In this document: piece by piece, positions 37,185 through 46,410 of the stretch | Numbering within the stretch: position 1 is the first letter of the stretch | Layout: each line of letters begins with the position of its first letter | Notes under the pieces: generated by a model | Database searches by the model: none | What the model saw: the letters and a program-made list of their open reading frames with translations, nothing else | Told to the model about the DNA's origin: nothing | Source: JAPHTQ01 sp050288165 | GTDB taxonomy: Bacteria > Pseudomonadota > Gammaproteobacteria > Thiohalomonadales > Thiohalomonadaceae | DNA: 64,000 nt | Reading direction: 5' to 3' | Assembly (NCBI GenBank): GCA_050288165.1 | Contig: JBNKDG010000004.1 | Span: 1 to 64,000 of the forward strand | Program-made: the position numbers and the translations under genes

Positions 37185-37382
37185 ATGAGCAATAACGCCG
37201 AACAACTCAGAACTGCCAATGCCGCGCGTCACTACGAAGTCAGCCGCGACGATCTGCCGTTGCACTGCCCGATGCCCGACATGACCCTGTGGAACTCGCA
37301 TCCGCGGGTGTTCCTCGACGTCGAGGCGACCGGTCATGCGGTGTGTCCGTATTGTGGCGCTGAATATACGTTGAAGAAATAG
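37185..37382 (+). CDS. small zinc-finger (zf-CHCC) protein
   Basis: A 65-residue protein started at ATG 37185 with GGAGGAG upstream. It has the C-x-H-x-C-x2-C pattern (HCPMPDMTLWNSHPRVFLD, then VCPYCGAEY) of the zf-CHCC family related to NDUFS6 of respiratory complex I. In gammaproteobacteria it is commonly next to ilvE. The role is unknown; probably a structural zinc protein. Confidence 0.9.
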   Translation: MSNNAEQLRTANAARHYEVSRDDLPLHCPMPDMTLWNSHPRVFLDVEATGHAVCPYCGAEYTLKK

Positions 37383-37431
37383 GGGAGCATCGCTCCCCTG
37401 CCTTTATGGCAACCTGGATAACCCGTTACCG

Positions 37432-38877
37432 ATGAAAATTACCCGAATACCCGATTTCGACAAGGCCCGCGTACTGGTGGTGGGCGACCTGATGCTGGAT
37501 CGCTACTGGCACGGTGATACCTCACGTATCTCACCCGAGGCGCCGGTGCCCGTGGTCATGGTAGGTGGGATCGAAGAGCGCGCCGGCGGTGCCGGCAACG
37601 TCGCGCTTAACGTCGCCGCCCTGGGGGCTAAGTCTGCGGTGGTGGGTCTGACCGGTGAGGACGAAGCCGCCGATGCCCTGGCGCGAACCCTGTCGCAGGA
37701 TAATGTCGAGTGTCACTTCGAACGCCTGCAGGGCTATCCCACGATTACCAAGCTGCGGGTATTGAGTCGTCACCAGCAACTGATCCGCCTCGACTTCGAG
37801 GATGGCTTCCCCGGCTACGACTCCGCTGGTCTGCTGGCGCGTTTCAAGGATGCGGTGAAGCAGTGCGACGTGGTGGTGCTCTCCGACTACCAGAAAGGCG
37901 CACTGCGTGCTGCACCGAAGATGATCGAGATCGCCCGAGCCGCGGGCAAGCCGGTGCTGGTCGATCCCAAGGGCCACGATTTCACCGCTTACACCGGTGC
38001 CACCCTGATCACGCCGAACATGCACGAATTCGAGGCGGTAGTCGGCCACTGTGCCAGCGAGGTGGAGATCGTCGAGAAGGGCGAGCGGTTGCGCAAACAG
38101 TTGCAGCTGGAGGCACTGCTCATCACCCGCAGTGAAAAGGGCATGACCCTGTTGCAGAAGGATGCCGAGCCGCTGCACATCCCGACCAAGGCACGTGAGG
38201 TCTACGACGTCACTGGTGCCGGGGATACCGTAGTCTCTGTACTGGCCGCTGCTCTGGCCGCCGGGCAGGCACTGGATGAATCCACCGTGCTGGCCAATCT
38301 GGCTGCCGGGGTGGTGGTCGGCAAGCTGGGTACCGCCACCGTCAGTGTGCCGGAGATTCGCCGCGCCATGCGCGAGCAGAACGAGATGGAACAGGGGATG
38401 GTCGACGAGGACAAACTGGTGGCACTGGTGCAGGAGGCCAAGGCCCACGGTGAAACCGTAGTTATGACCAACGGCTGTTTCGACATCCTGCATGCCGGTC
38501 ACGTTACCTATCTGGAAGAGGCGGCACGCCTCGGCGATCGGTTGATCGTCGCAGTCAACGACGATGCTTCGGTGAAGCGCCTCAAGGGCGAAGAGCGTCC
38601 GGTGAATACCCAGGCACGGCGTATGCGTGTGCTGGCGGCCCTCGACTGTGTCGACTGGGTGGTCGGTTTCGACGAAGACACCCCGACCCGCCTGATCTGC
38701 CGTACCCTGCCGGACATCCTGGTCAAGGGTGGCGACAATGATCCGAATAACATCCCCGGCGGTGATTGCGTACGCAAGGCGGGCGGCCGGGTCGAGGTAA
38801 TGAGCTACGTGGAGAACGTCTCCACCACCAACATCATCGGCGCCATCCGCGCCTCGGAAAAGAAATCGGGTAAATGA
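37432..38877 (+). CDS. hldE: bifunctional heptose-7-phosphate kinase/heptose-1-phosphate adenylyltransferase
   Basis: A 481-residue cytosolic enzyme of ADP-heptose synthesis for LPS. The N-terminal PfkB-type kinase (about 1-320; GGAGNVALNVAALG and DVTGAGDTVVSVLAAAL with the catalytic Asp) is fused to a nucleotidyltransferase (about 345-481; TNGCFDILHAGHVTYLEEA with the HxGH motif). Both halves are complete. It opens a string of overlapping genes: its stop overlaps the FAD oxidoreductase start by 4 bases. Confidence 0.97.
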   Translation: MKITRIPDFDKARVLVVGDLMLDRYWHGDTSRISPEAPVPVVMVGGIEERAGGAGNVALNVAALGAKSAVVGLTGEDEAADALARTLSQDNVECHFERLQGYPTITKLRVLSRHQQLIRLDFEDGFPGYDSAGLLARFKDAVKQCDVVVLSDYQKGALRAAPKMIEIARAAGKPVLVDPKGHDFTAYTGATLITPNMHEFEAVVGHCASEVEIVEKGERLRKQLQLEALLITRSEKGMTLLQKDAEPLHIPTKAREVYDVTGAGDTVVSVLAAALAAGQALDESTVLANLAAGVVVGKLGTATVSVPEIRRAMREQNEMEQGMVDEDKLVALVQEAKAHGETVVMTNGCFDILHAGHVTYLEEAARLGDRLIVAVNDDASVKRLKGEERPVNTQARRMRVLAALDCVDWVVGFDEDTPTRLICRTLPDILVKGGDNDPNNIPGGDCVRKAGGRVEVMSYVENVSTTNIIGAIRASEKKSGK

Positions 38878-40082
38878 GCGAAGCCCAGCCGGTGACACCG
38901 GTCGACATCGCGATCTTCGGCGGCGGCGTCGCCGGGCTGTGGTTGCTGGCACGGCTGCGCCAACTCGGTTTTCAGGCGGTGCTGTTTGAATCCCAGGCGC
39001 TGGGAACGGGGCAGACCCGTTATGCCCAGGGCATCATCCACGGCGGCACCAAATATGCTCTCACCGGCAAGCTGACCGGTTCCTCCGAAGCCATCGTCGC
39101 CATGCCTGCCCTGTGGCGTGCCTGTCTCGACGGCGGGGGTGAACTGGATCTGCGTCAGGTCAAACGCCTCGCCAGCAATCAATATCTCTGGTCCACCACC
39201 AGCCTCACCTCACGCATGGCCGGTTTCTTCGCCAGCAAACTGATGCGCAGTCGTACCCGGCCCGTTGAGGGCGACGAGCGGCCGCAGGTGCTGCGCGATC
39301 CCGCCTTCAAGGGCCAGGTTTATCGTCTGGAGGAGCCGGTGCTCGACACCGCTTCGCTGGTTCATGCGCTGGCTGAGCCTCATCGTGAAGCTATCTACCA
39401 GATCAATGAAGAGACCCGTCTGAGCCGAAGTGACGATGGCTGGCAGGTGACCCTCGCTGAAGAGGGCAAGACAGTCTCCTTCAGCGCCAAACGGCTGGTC
39501 CTCTCTGCCGGCAAGGGTAATGCGGCGCTGTTGCAGCAGTGCGGTCTGGAGGCCCCGGTGATGCAGTTGCGGCCATTGCTGATGGTGATGGTGCGTGGCG
39601 GCAACCAGTCGCTGCCGGGTGAACTCTATGCTCACTGCCTCGGCGCCAGCGCCAATCCGCGTATCACTATCACCACCCACTACGATAGCGCCGGGCGTAC
39701 CGTCTGGTATCTGGGCGGGCAGATCGCCGAGGAAGGTGTTGGTCGTAGTGATGCGGAACAGATCAAGGCTGCCCAAAAGGAACTGCATGAGCTCTTTCCC
39801 TGGCTCGATTTGAGCGATGCCCAGTGGGGTATCCTGCCCATCGATCGTGCCGAGCCGAAGATGTTGGGCGGTGCGCGTCCCGATGATGTCTTTGCCGACG
39901 AGCGCGATGGTGTGATCACCGCCTGGCCGACCAAGCTGGCACTGGCACCTCGGTTGGCGGAAAAAATTATCGAAAAGATTCAGCAGAGCGGTGTTGTGCC
40001 GGGAACGCATTCGGCGCTGCCTGAGTGGACCCATCCGGGCTACGCACTACTGCCCTGGCAGGAGGAAGATAAATGGAGCTGA
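38874..40082 (+). CDS. FAD-dependent oxidoreductase (DAO family)
   Basis: A 402-residue protein with an N-terminal Rossmann dinucleotide motif IAIFGGGVAGLWLL, an early GQTRYAQGIIHGG segment as in glycerol-3-phosphate or D-amino-acid oxidase-like enzymes, and the second FAD-binding strand LVLSAGKGNAALL. No membrane segment or signal. The substrate is unknown. It is translationally coupled on both sides (4-base overlap with hldE, 10-base overlap with the aldo-keto reductase) inside an LPS core operon. This suggests a redox step on a sugar, polyol or lipid linked to the envelope. Confidence 0.82.
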   Translation: MSEAQPVTPVDIAIFGGGVAGLWLLARLRQLGFQAVLFESQALGTGQTRYAQGIIHGGTKYALTGKLTGSSEAIVAMPALWRACLDGGGELDLRQVKRLASNQYLWSTTSLTSRMAGFFASKLMRSRTRPVEGDERPQVLRDPAFKGQVYRLEEPVLDTASLVHALAEPHREAIYQINEETRLSRSDDGWQVTLAEEGKTVSFSAKRLVLSAGKGNAALLQQCGLEAPVMQLRPLLMVMVRGGNQSLPGELYAHCLGASANPRITITTHYDSAGRTVWYLGGQIAEEGVGRSDAEQIKAAQKELHELFPWLDLSDAQWGILPIDRAEPKMLGGARPDDVFADERDGVITAWPTKLALAPRLAEKIIEKIQQSGVVPGTHSALPEWTHPGYALLPWQEEDKWS

Positions 40083-40858
40083 GAGCACTCGGCGACAGTG
40101 GCATCATGGTCAGTCCGCTGGGACTGGGCACGGTGAAGATCGGCCGCGATCAGCAGGTGAAGTACCCGGCCGGGTTTACTATCCCCGACGATAAAGCAGT
40201 GCGTGAATTGCTGGCGCTGGCCTGGGACCTCGGCATCAACACCCTCGACACCGCCCCCGCCTACGGCAACTCCGAAGAGCGGCTGGGCCAATTGTTGCCG
40301 CACAAAAACGACTGGGTGATCGTCGGCAAGGTGGGCGAGATCTTCGAGAACTGCGAGTCGTGTTTCGATTTCTCCGCTGCGCATACCCGTATGAGTGTCG
40401 AGCGCAGCCTGAAGCGGCTGGGTCGCGATGTGATCGATGTGGTGCTGGTCCACTCCGATGGCGACGACATGAACATTATTCAAAACGAAGAGGTCTGCGA
40501 TACCTTGCAGCAGCTCAAACGCGAGGGACTGATTCGTGCCGTGGGCATGTCGACCAAGACCGTCGAGGGTGGGATCTGGACGGTGGAGAATATGGACGTG
40601 GTGATGGCGACCTACAATCCTGGCTACACCGACGAGCTGCCGGTGTTGCAACGGGCGGCGGAGTTGAACAAGGGCGTAGTGATCAAGAAAGGGCTGCAGA
40701 GCGGCCATGCCGATGCATCCGCCGGTGGTGGTGGGGTCGATGCGGCACTGCGTTTTGTGCTGGCACAGCAGGCGGTACACAGCGTGATCGTCGGCACCAT
40801 CAATCCGGATCATTTGAAGCACAATGCCGCCGTAGCCAAGGCGGCGTTAGGTAAGTAA
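40073..40858 (+). CDS. aldo-keto reductase
   Basis: A 261-residue TIM-barrel oxidoreductase. The catalytic tetrad is visible: D59 and Y64 in LDTAPAYGNSEE, K86 in IVGKVGE, H127 in VVLVHSDGDD. The length is short for the family (usually 300 or more) but the barrel looks complete, ending with the VIVGTINPDHL cofactor segment. It should use NAD(P)H. The 10-base overlap with the FAD oxidoreductase and one-base gap to waaF imply operon expression with LPS core genes. Substrate unknown. Confidence 0.87.
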   Translation: MELRALGDSGIMVSPLGLGTVKIGRDQQVKYPAGFTIPDDKAVRELLALAWDLGINTLDTAPAYGNSEERLGQLLPHKNDWVIVGKVGEIFENCESCFDFSAAHTRMSVERSLKRLGRDVIDVVLVHSDGDDMNIIQNEEVCDTLQQLKREGLIRAVGMSTKTVEGGIWTVENMDVVMATYNPGYTDELPVLQRAAELNKGVVIKKGLQSGHADASAGGGGVDAALRFVLAQQAVHSVIVGTINPDHLKHNAAVAKAALGK

Positions 40859-40859
40859 G

Positions 40860-41870
40860 GTGGCCGAGACAACCCACTACCTCATCGCCGGACCCGCCTG
40901 GGTGGGCGATATGGTGATGGCGCAGAGTCTGTTCATGACCATCAAACAGCGCGAGCCACAGGCACGCATCGACGTGCTGGCGCCTGGCTGGTCGCTGCCG
41001 CTGTTGGCGCGGATGCCGGAGATCGACGAGGCGATCAATGTGCCGGTCGGTCACGGTGAGTTTGGATTGGCGAAGCGCTGGCAGTTGGGGCGTGGCCTGC
41101 GTGGTCGCCGATATGATCGCGCCATCGTGATCCCGCGCTCGATGAAGGCGGCATTGATTCCTTTTTTTGCCGGTGCAAAGGTACGCACCGGTTACCGTGG
41201 CGAGATGCGTTACGGTCTGTTGAACGATATCCGTCCGTTGGATAAAAAGTTGTTGACCCAAACGGTGCAGCGTTATGTGGCATTGGGTCTGCCTGCCGAT
41301 AGTGAGTTGCCGCCGTCGATCCCTTCGCCAAGGTTGTTAGTGGATGCGGAGAACCAGCAGCGCCTGCTGGATGAACTGGGATTGCGCGGTGAAGGCAAAG
41401 TGATCGGTCTGATGCCCGGTGCCGAATATGGCCCGGCTAAGCGCTGGCCGTACTATGCGGAACTTGTTGCGCAACTTGTTCGTGTTGGTTTCAGGGTCTG
41501 GATATTCGGTTCAGAAAAAGAGCGAGTAGATGCAGAGAGTCTTGCCGGTGTTGGCGCGGTAAATCTCTGCGGCCGGACCTCACTGGTCGAGGCAGTGGAT
41601 TTGATTGCTGCATGCGATACTGTAGTGAGCAATGACTCCGGCCTGATGCATGTTGCGGCAGCGGTGGGAAAACCGCTGTTGGCGATCTACGGATCATCGA
41701 CCCCTGATTACACGCCGCCTTTGAGTGAACAGGCGCAGGTGCTGTACCAGCGTCTCGATTGCAGCCCATGTTTCAAACGTGACTGTCCGTTGGGTCATAC
41801 CGATTGTTTGAAAGGGATCGGCGTCGACGAGGTGTTTAGTACCCTGATGCCCATGTTGGAGAAAGAATGA
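40860..41870 (+). CDS. waaF: ADP-heptose:LPS heptosyltransferase II
   Basis: A 336-residue GT9 enzyme that adds the second heptose to the LPS inner core at the cytoplasmic face. It begins with AGPAWVGDMVMAQSLF, and has LMPGAEYGPAKRWP and NDSGLMHVAAAVGKPLLAIYG near the ADP-heptose site. CSPCFKRDCPLGH near the C-terminus is typical of WaaF. It starts at GTG 40860 and overlaps the next gene by 4 bases. Confidence 0.94.
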   Translation: MAETTHYLIAGPAWVGDMVMAQSLFMTIKQREPQARIDVLAPGWSLPLLARMPEIDEAINVPVGHGEFGLAKRWQLGRGLRGRRYDRAIVIPRSMKAALIPFFAGAKVRTGYRGEMRYGLLNDIRPLDKKLLTQTVQRYVALGLPADSELPPSIPSPRLLVDAENQQRLLDELGLRGEGKVIGLMPGAEYGPAKRWPYYAELVAQLVRVGFRVWIFGSEKERVDAESLAGVGAVNLCGRTSLVEAVDLIAACDTVVSNDSGLMHVAAAVGKPLLAIYGSSTPDYTPPLSEQAQVLYQRLDCSPCFKRDCPLGHTDCLKGIGVDEVFSTLMPMLEKE

Positions 41871-42634
41871 AAATAAGTGCCACCATCATTGCCTACAACG
41901 AAGCGGAGAACATTGTCGCCTGCGTTGAGTCGGCGCGTCGTGTCTGCGACGAGGTGTTGGTGGTGGTGGATGCGAAAACCAGCGATGAAACGGCGCAACT
42001 CGCTGAGGGTGCCGGCGCGCGGGTTTTCCATCAGGAGTATCTGGGCGACGGTCCGCAGAAAGCCTTCGCCGTGCCCCATGCCTCCAACGATTGGATATTG
42101 AGTCTCGATGCCGATGAGCGTCTGGATGATGATGCGGTAGCGGCCATAACGGCGCTGGATCTGGAGAACAGCAAGGTTGACGGCTATAGCCTGCGTCGTC
42201 GTAATTTCGTTGGTCAGCACTGGATTAAAGCTGCCGGTTTCTACCCCGACTGCGTGGTGCGACTCTACCAGCGCAAGCGTGCCGCCTACCTGCCAAAGAA
42301 GGGGCACTCCAGTGTCGATGCCAAGCGGGTTAGCGCACTGCACGCCCATTTAATCCATTACACCTATCGCGACTATGCCCACTGGATGGAGCGGATCAAT
42401 GCGCTCAGTTCACGCGATGCCTGGGCGATGTACGAACGCGGCAAGCAGCCCTCAAAACTGGCACCTGCTACACATGCACTGGTCGCCCTGTTGCGCAAGC
42501 TGGTGTTCAAGGGCGGCCTCTTTCAGGGCATGGACGGTGCCACTGTCGCCATGACCACTGCCTTCCACGCCTATATGAAATATCTCAAGCTGAATGAATT
42601 GCACGAACAGAAGCGGCGCGAGGGGATGAAGTGA
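41867..42634 (+). CDS. family 2 glycosyltransferase, WaaE-like
   Basis: A 255-residue GT-A enzyme: ISATIIAYNEAENIVACVES, then the DXD-like SLDADERLDDDAV, then FYPDCVVRLYQRKRAAY and the C-terminal YLKLNELHEQKR segment. This layout matches the KdtX/WaaE type that adds glucose to heptose I of the LPS core. It overlaps its neighbours by 4 bases each side. Confidence 0.87.
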   Translation: MKISATIIAYNEAENIVACVESARRVCDEVLVVVDAKTSDETAQLAEGAGARVFHQEYLGDGPQKAFAVPHASNDWILSLDADERLDDDAVAAITALDLENSKVDGYSLRRRNFVGQHWIKAAGFYPDCVVRLYQRKRAAYLPKKGHSSVDAKRVSALHAHLIHYTYRDYAHWMERINALSSRDAWAMYERGKQPSKLAPATHALVALLRKLVFKGGLFQGMDGATVAMTTAFHAYMKYLKLNELHEQKRREGMK

Positions 42635-43764
42635 AGATTCTCGAACTTTGTCTTTCTCCTGATCTCGGTGGCTTGGAACTCTACATGTACCGCTGCTGCC
42701 GTGAACTGGGCAAAAATGCCGAGGTGATTCCCGTGGTTAATGCAGAAGGGCGTCTCTATAAACGGCTGCAGGATGAAGGATTGCAGCCGCGAACACTGGA
42801 GCGAAAAAATCGTTCCCTACCGCTGTTTGCCGCACGCCACCTTGCTCGCCTGATCGATGCCGAGCAGGTCGATATCGTGCATATTCACTGGACCAAGGAC
42901 ATTCCGTTGGCGGCATTGGCTAAAGTATTCTCGCGATGCAAACCTATGCTGGTATCGACCCGGCAGATGCAGATCACCCGGCCCAAGCGCGATTTCTACC
43001 ACGAATTTCTCTATAGTCAGATCGATCTCAATATCACCATCACCAAAGCGCTGGCTGATGATATGCGCGGCTTTCTCAACCCGGCGTATGCTGACAGAGT
43101 GGTGCCACTCTATTACGGTGTGGCGCCGCCGCGTGAATTCCTTGATACTGATGCACGCCATACTCTGCGTACTGAACTCGGTATTGGCGATTCCACTTTT
43201 CTGGTCGGTCTATTTGGTCGCATCAAACATTACAAGGGCCAACATCTACTGGTAGAGGCGATCGGCAGGGCTCTGGAAAATGGTGAAGATGTGGCGGCGC
43301 TGATTGTTGGTCATGCAATGGAAGATGACTATCTTGCCGACCTGAAACGTCAAGTGCAGGAAAATGGTTGGCAGGAGCGTATCCTGTTCCGCGACTTCGT
43401 CGAGCAACCACAGCGATTGATGCAGGCTTGCGATGCGATCGCGCTGACCACGGTGGAGGAGACCTTCGGTCTGGTATTGGTAGAGGCGATGCGTGCCGGA
43501 GTGGCGGTCATTGGTAGCGATCGTGGTGGGGTACCGGAAATCATTGACCATGAAAAGACAGGTTTGATGTTCCGTTCCACCGATGCCGATGATCTTTATA
43601 CCCAGTTGCATAGGTTATGGCAGGACCGTGCCTTCTGTACCGATTTGGCTGTTGCTGGCAAGGAGAAGGCGGATAGACTATTCGACGAAGTTGAACATTT
43701 TTCGTCTCTGAGTCAGCTATTAACCCATCGACTGGTGCAGTATCAGCAGGGTGAAGGCCAATGA
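42631..43764 (+). CDS. family 4 glycosyltransferase
   Basis: A 377-residue GT-B enzyme. It begins with the glycine loop SPDLGGLELYMYRCC. The C-terminal donor domain has VGLFGRIKHYKGQHLLVEA and the EX7E motif region EETFGLVLVEAMRAGVAVIGS. It starts at GTG 42631 with a 4-base overlap. It probably adds a sugar to the LPS core or O-chain; donor and acceptor are unknown. Confidence 0.9.
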   Translation: MKILELCLSPDLGGLELYMYRCCRELGKNAEVIPVVNAEGRLYKRLQDEGLQPRTLERKNRSLPLFAARHLARLIDAEQVDIVHIHWTKDIPLAALAKVFSRCKPMLVSTRQMQITRPKRDFYHEFLYSQIDLNITITKALADDMRGFLNPAYADRVVPLYYGVAPPREFLDTDARHTLRTELGIGDSTFLVGLFGRIKHYKGQHLLVEAIGRALENGEDVAALIVGHAMEDDYLADLKRQVQENGWQERILFRDFVEQPQRLMQACDAIALTTVEETFGLVLVEAMRAGVAVIGSDRGGVPEIIDHEKTGLMFRSTDADDLYTQLHRLWQDRAFCTDLAVAGKEKADRLFDEVEHFSSLSQLLTHRLVQYQQGEGQ

Positions 43765-44894
43765 GCCGAATTCTCATCGTTACACGCTCGTTGCAGATGG
43801 GAGGGATCGAACGTCATTCCGTTACTCTGGCGGATGCCTTCCATGCGCTGGGGCATGAGGTCGACATTCTTTCGATCAAAAAACGTTATGTAATCAAGCC
43901 CAATGATGGCGTAAAGGTTCATTTCTTTGATGTGGATCGTATCTTCCGTCACACTATCATTGGTGCGCTCTATATTTTTCTGGTCAATACCTTTCTCAGC
44001 CGCTTGGTACCTCGTTCAGGCTTCTTTTGGCGTAGTTTTTTCTGGATGCCACTTTTTCGCTATTTTTTGCGTTGTGAAGAGAAGCGTAACGGACGTTTTG
44101 ATCGTATTTTCTTTATGGCCCAAGGTGCGTTTGAGAATCTCTGGTCGTTCAAGGAAGAACGAGCCTGCAGGGTTATCGTCAGCCCGGTTCCATCACCTCG
44201 CAAATCCAGGCTTGATGCGCTCTATACGCGCATGCTCTATGGTGCAACGAACATCATTGCCATCTCAACCGGGGTAAGAGCATCGTTGGAAGAGCGGTTC
44301 GCTGCCCACGAGAGCAAACCGAATGAGTTGCGTCTGATTGCCAATCCCATCCCGATAGATGAGATACAGCGTCTGGCTGAGGAGAGCGATCCAGCGATAC
44401 CTACGGAACCATACATTGTTCACGTGGCACGCCTCACCCATCAAAAGAACCAACAACTGTTGATCAGGGCCTACCACAAGGCCGCGATCGAAGAAAAATT
44501 GGTTATCGTGGGCGATGGTCAGGACAGACCCATGCTAGACAAACTGGTCAGCGAACTCGGGATGGAGCAAAAGGTGATCTTTGCCGGGCAGAAGGATAAT
44601 CCTTTCCCCTGGATGAAGCACGCAAAAGCATTTGTTCTCAGTTCCATCTACGAGGGATTTGGGCTGGTGCTGGCAGAAGCAATGGCCTGTGGTACACAGG
44701 TGGTAGCAGTGGATTGTCCTGGCGGTGTGCGCGATGTATTAATTGAGGAGCAGGCCCGCTTAATCGCGGAGCCGTCAGTAGATGGACTGGCAGCAAAGAT
44801 ACGGGAGGCTTTGGAGAATCCGGTATCAATCAAGCCGATGTGGTACAGGCGATTTGATGCAAAGCAGATTGCGACACAGTACCTGAATCCCTAA
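43761..44894 (+). CDS. family 4 glycosyltransferase
   Basis: A 377-residue GT-B enzyme. The N-terminal SLQMGGIERHSVTLADAF and the C-terminal YEGFGLVLAEAMACGTQVVA (EX7E) are diagnostic. A basic, aromatic-rich part around residues 65-110 may touch the membrane. It overlaps the previous gene by 4 bases and is the last tightly coupled gene of the hldE operon. Base composition becomes visibly more AT-rich from here on. Confidence 0.9.
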   Translation: MSRILIVTRSLQMGGIERHSVTLADAFHALGHEVDILSIKKRYVIKPNDGVKVHFFDVDRIFRHTIIGALYIFLVNTFLSRLVPRSGFFWRSFFWMPLFRYFLRCEEKRNGRFDRIFFMAQGAFENLWSFKEERACRVIVSPVPSPRKSRLDALYTRMLYGATNIIAISTGVRASLEERFAAHESKPNELRLIANPIPIDEIQRLAEESDPAIPTEPYIVHVARLTHQKNQQLLIRAYHKAAIEEKLVIVGDGQDRPMLDKLVSELGMEQKVIFAGQKDNPFPWMKHAKAFVLSSIYEGFGLVLAEAMACGTQVVAVDCPGGVRDVLIEEQARLIAEPSVDGLAAKIREALENPVSIKPMWYRRFDAKQIATQYLNP

Positions 44895-45040
44895 CAGGGG
44901 GGCTTGATAAGTCGTAGTAGACTGTCACCCCATTTCTCATTGGGTTGCATAATGAAAGATCTTTCGTAGTATTGGTTGTGCCGGGATATTTTGAGATTAT
45001 TAAGCCGTTAATATTTGCGTTTTTTATTAAGTTGGTGGGC

Positions 45041-46390
45041 ATGGAACGTTTGGCAATGGAATTCAAAAAAGGGGTAGAAATTTTGATGCCCGCACCCGAG
45101 TGGATTTATCGCGCATATAAGCCTTGGTTGTTGTTTGTCGGTTGCTTGTCTCTATATGGGTTTGTCTTACTAAAGTTACCCATGATACAGGCATCACGTT
45201 TTTTTCTAGCATTAATGCTGCTTGCGTTTTTTATTTCTGTTGCCAAGGCTCCGCGTAGTGCGCGACGGGACCCTGTCTGGTTATTCATTATTGCTGCATT
45301 TATTATCTCGATTTTCATCTATCTGTGGTCAAATCTCTTCTTTCCAGCATATGCCGAGCCATACCCTTCAACGGATAAATTACTGAATCTTTGTTTGTTC
45401 TTTCCTGTTGCCTGGTGGCTAGGTGGGCAGACAAAAAATGTTTTTGCATTGCTTGTGGTCGCTCTGCTCGGCTTTGCAATCGAATTGCTCCTGCATGGTG
45501 GTTGGAGCGAGTTTCTAAAGGGTGTGAGTGGCGCAAGGGTCGATTTCGATATGAGAAATGCCCAGCATACAGCCATTTTCTTTTCGGTTGCGTTCATGGG
45601 TTGGGCTGTGTTCGTCAAGAGAATCGTCGGGTCTGAGGAAGGAAAAATTAAGACCTTAAGGATTCTTTTTTGGTTAGCAGTAATGATAATTCTGGGTATG
45701 GGTTGCATCATTACCCAAACCAGGATCGCGTGGATTAGCGTAGTTGTCGCGTTATTGACTGTTGCCGTTATCGTACTGATGGTGGGGCGATTCTCACCTA
45801 AACAGATAATAGTTGGCAGCATTGTCTCTTTAGCCTTAGTGACAGCACTATCTATACCCCTTTCTAAAACCATAAGTGCACGTCTCGGTGTAGAACAGGA
45901 TGTTATCGAGCAATTACTCAAAGGTGATGTCGAAAGTTTGCCCTATTCCAGCATTGGTATACGGGTGCATACGTGGGTTGAGGCGTGGCAGTGGATCAAG
46001 CAAAGGCCAATTACTGGTTGGGGCTATGCGGTGCGTGGCAAGGTAATAGATGAAAGTAATGCTCTTCCAGATTGGCTAATAAAGCAATTTGGTCACTTCC
46101 ATAACAGTTATATCGAAATATGGCTGAGTTACGGCCTGATTGGGCTCGCGTTTGTGACGTCACTTGTATTGATGGTCGCAAGAGATGTGTGGCGGACATG
46201 GCGTTCAGGGGATATTCCTGGCGATATTTTTCTGTTCGGAATCGCATTCGCCGTATTTTGGTTGTTGGTGAATTTGACGGAATCCTATTTGCTATGGAGT
46301 ACAGGAGTCTATTTCATGGCGTTGGTCGGTGGCTGTCTCTACACCTTTCCACTTTCACAGCGGTTAAAATTGCAAGCGACCAACGCTTAG
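45041..46390 (+). CDS. O-antigen ligase family membrane protein
   Basis: An inner-membrane protein of about 449 residues with about 10-12 hydrophobic helices and a large periplasmic loop near residues 300-370 (GIRVHTWVEAWQWIKQRPITGWG). This loop and the following HFHNSYIEIWLSYGLIGLAF are the Wzy_C signature of WaaL ligases and Wzy polymerases. The start is uncertain: ATG 45041, ATG 45086 (AAGGGG upstream) or TTG 44945. It probably ligates or polymerises the surface glycan. Strongly AT-rich compared with the flanks. Confidence 0.87.
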   Translation: MERLAMEFKKGVEILMPAPEWIYRAYKPWLLFVGCLSLYGFVLLKLPMIQASRFFLALMLLAFFISVAKAPRSARRDPVWLFIIAAFIISIFIYLWSNLFFPAYAEPYPSTDKLLNLCLFFPVAWWLGGQTKNVFALLVVALLGFAIELLLHGGWSEFLKGVSGARVDFDMRNAQHTAIFFSVAFMGWAVFVKRIVGSEEGKIKTLRILFWLAVMIILGMGCIITQTRIAWISVVVALLTVAVIVLMVGRFSPKQIIVGSIVSLALVTALSIPLSKTISARLGVEQDVIEQLLKGDVESLPYSSIGIRVHTWVEAWQWIKQRPITGWGYAVRGKVIDESNALPDWLIKQFGHFHNSYIEIWLSYGLIGLAFVTSLVLMVARDVWRTWRSGDIPGDIFLFGIAFAVFWLLVNLTESYLLWSTGVYFMALVGGCLYTFPLSQRLKLQATNA

Positions 46391-46410
46391 CATCCCGTGC
46401 CGTTATTTAA

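Noticed and set aside
37531..38952. 473-codon minus-strand open frame opposite hldE
   Set aside because: hldE is complete and conserved; the opposite frame is His/Gln-rich without motifs.
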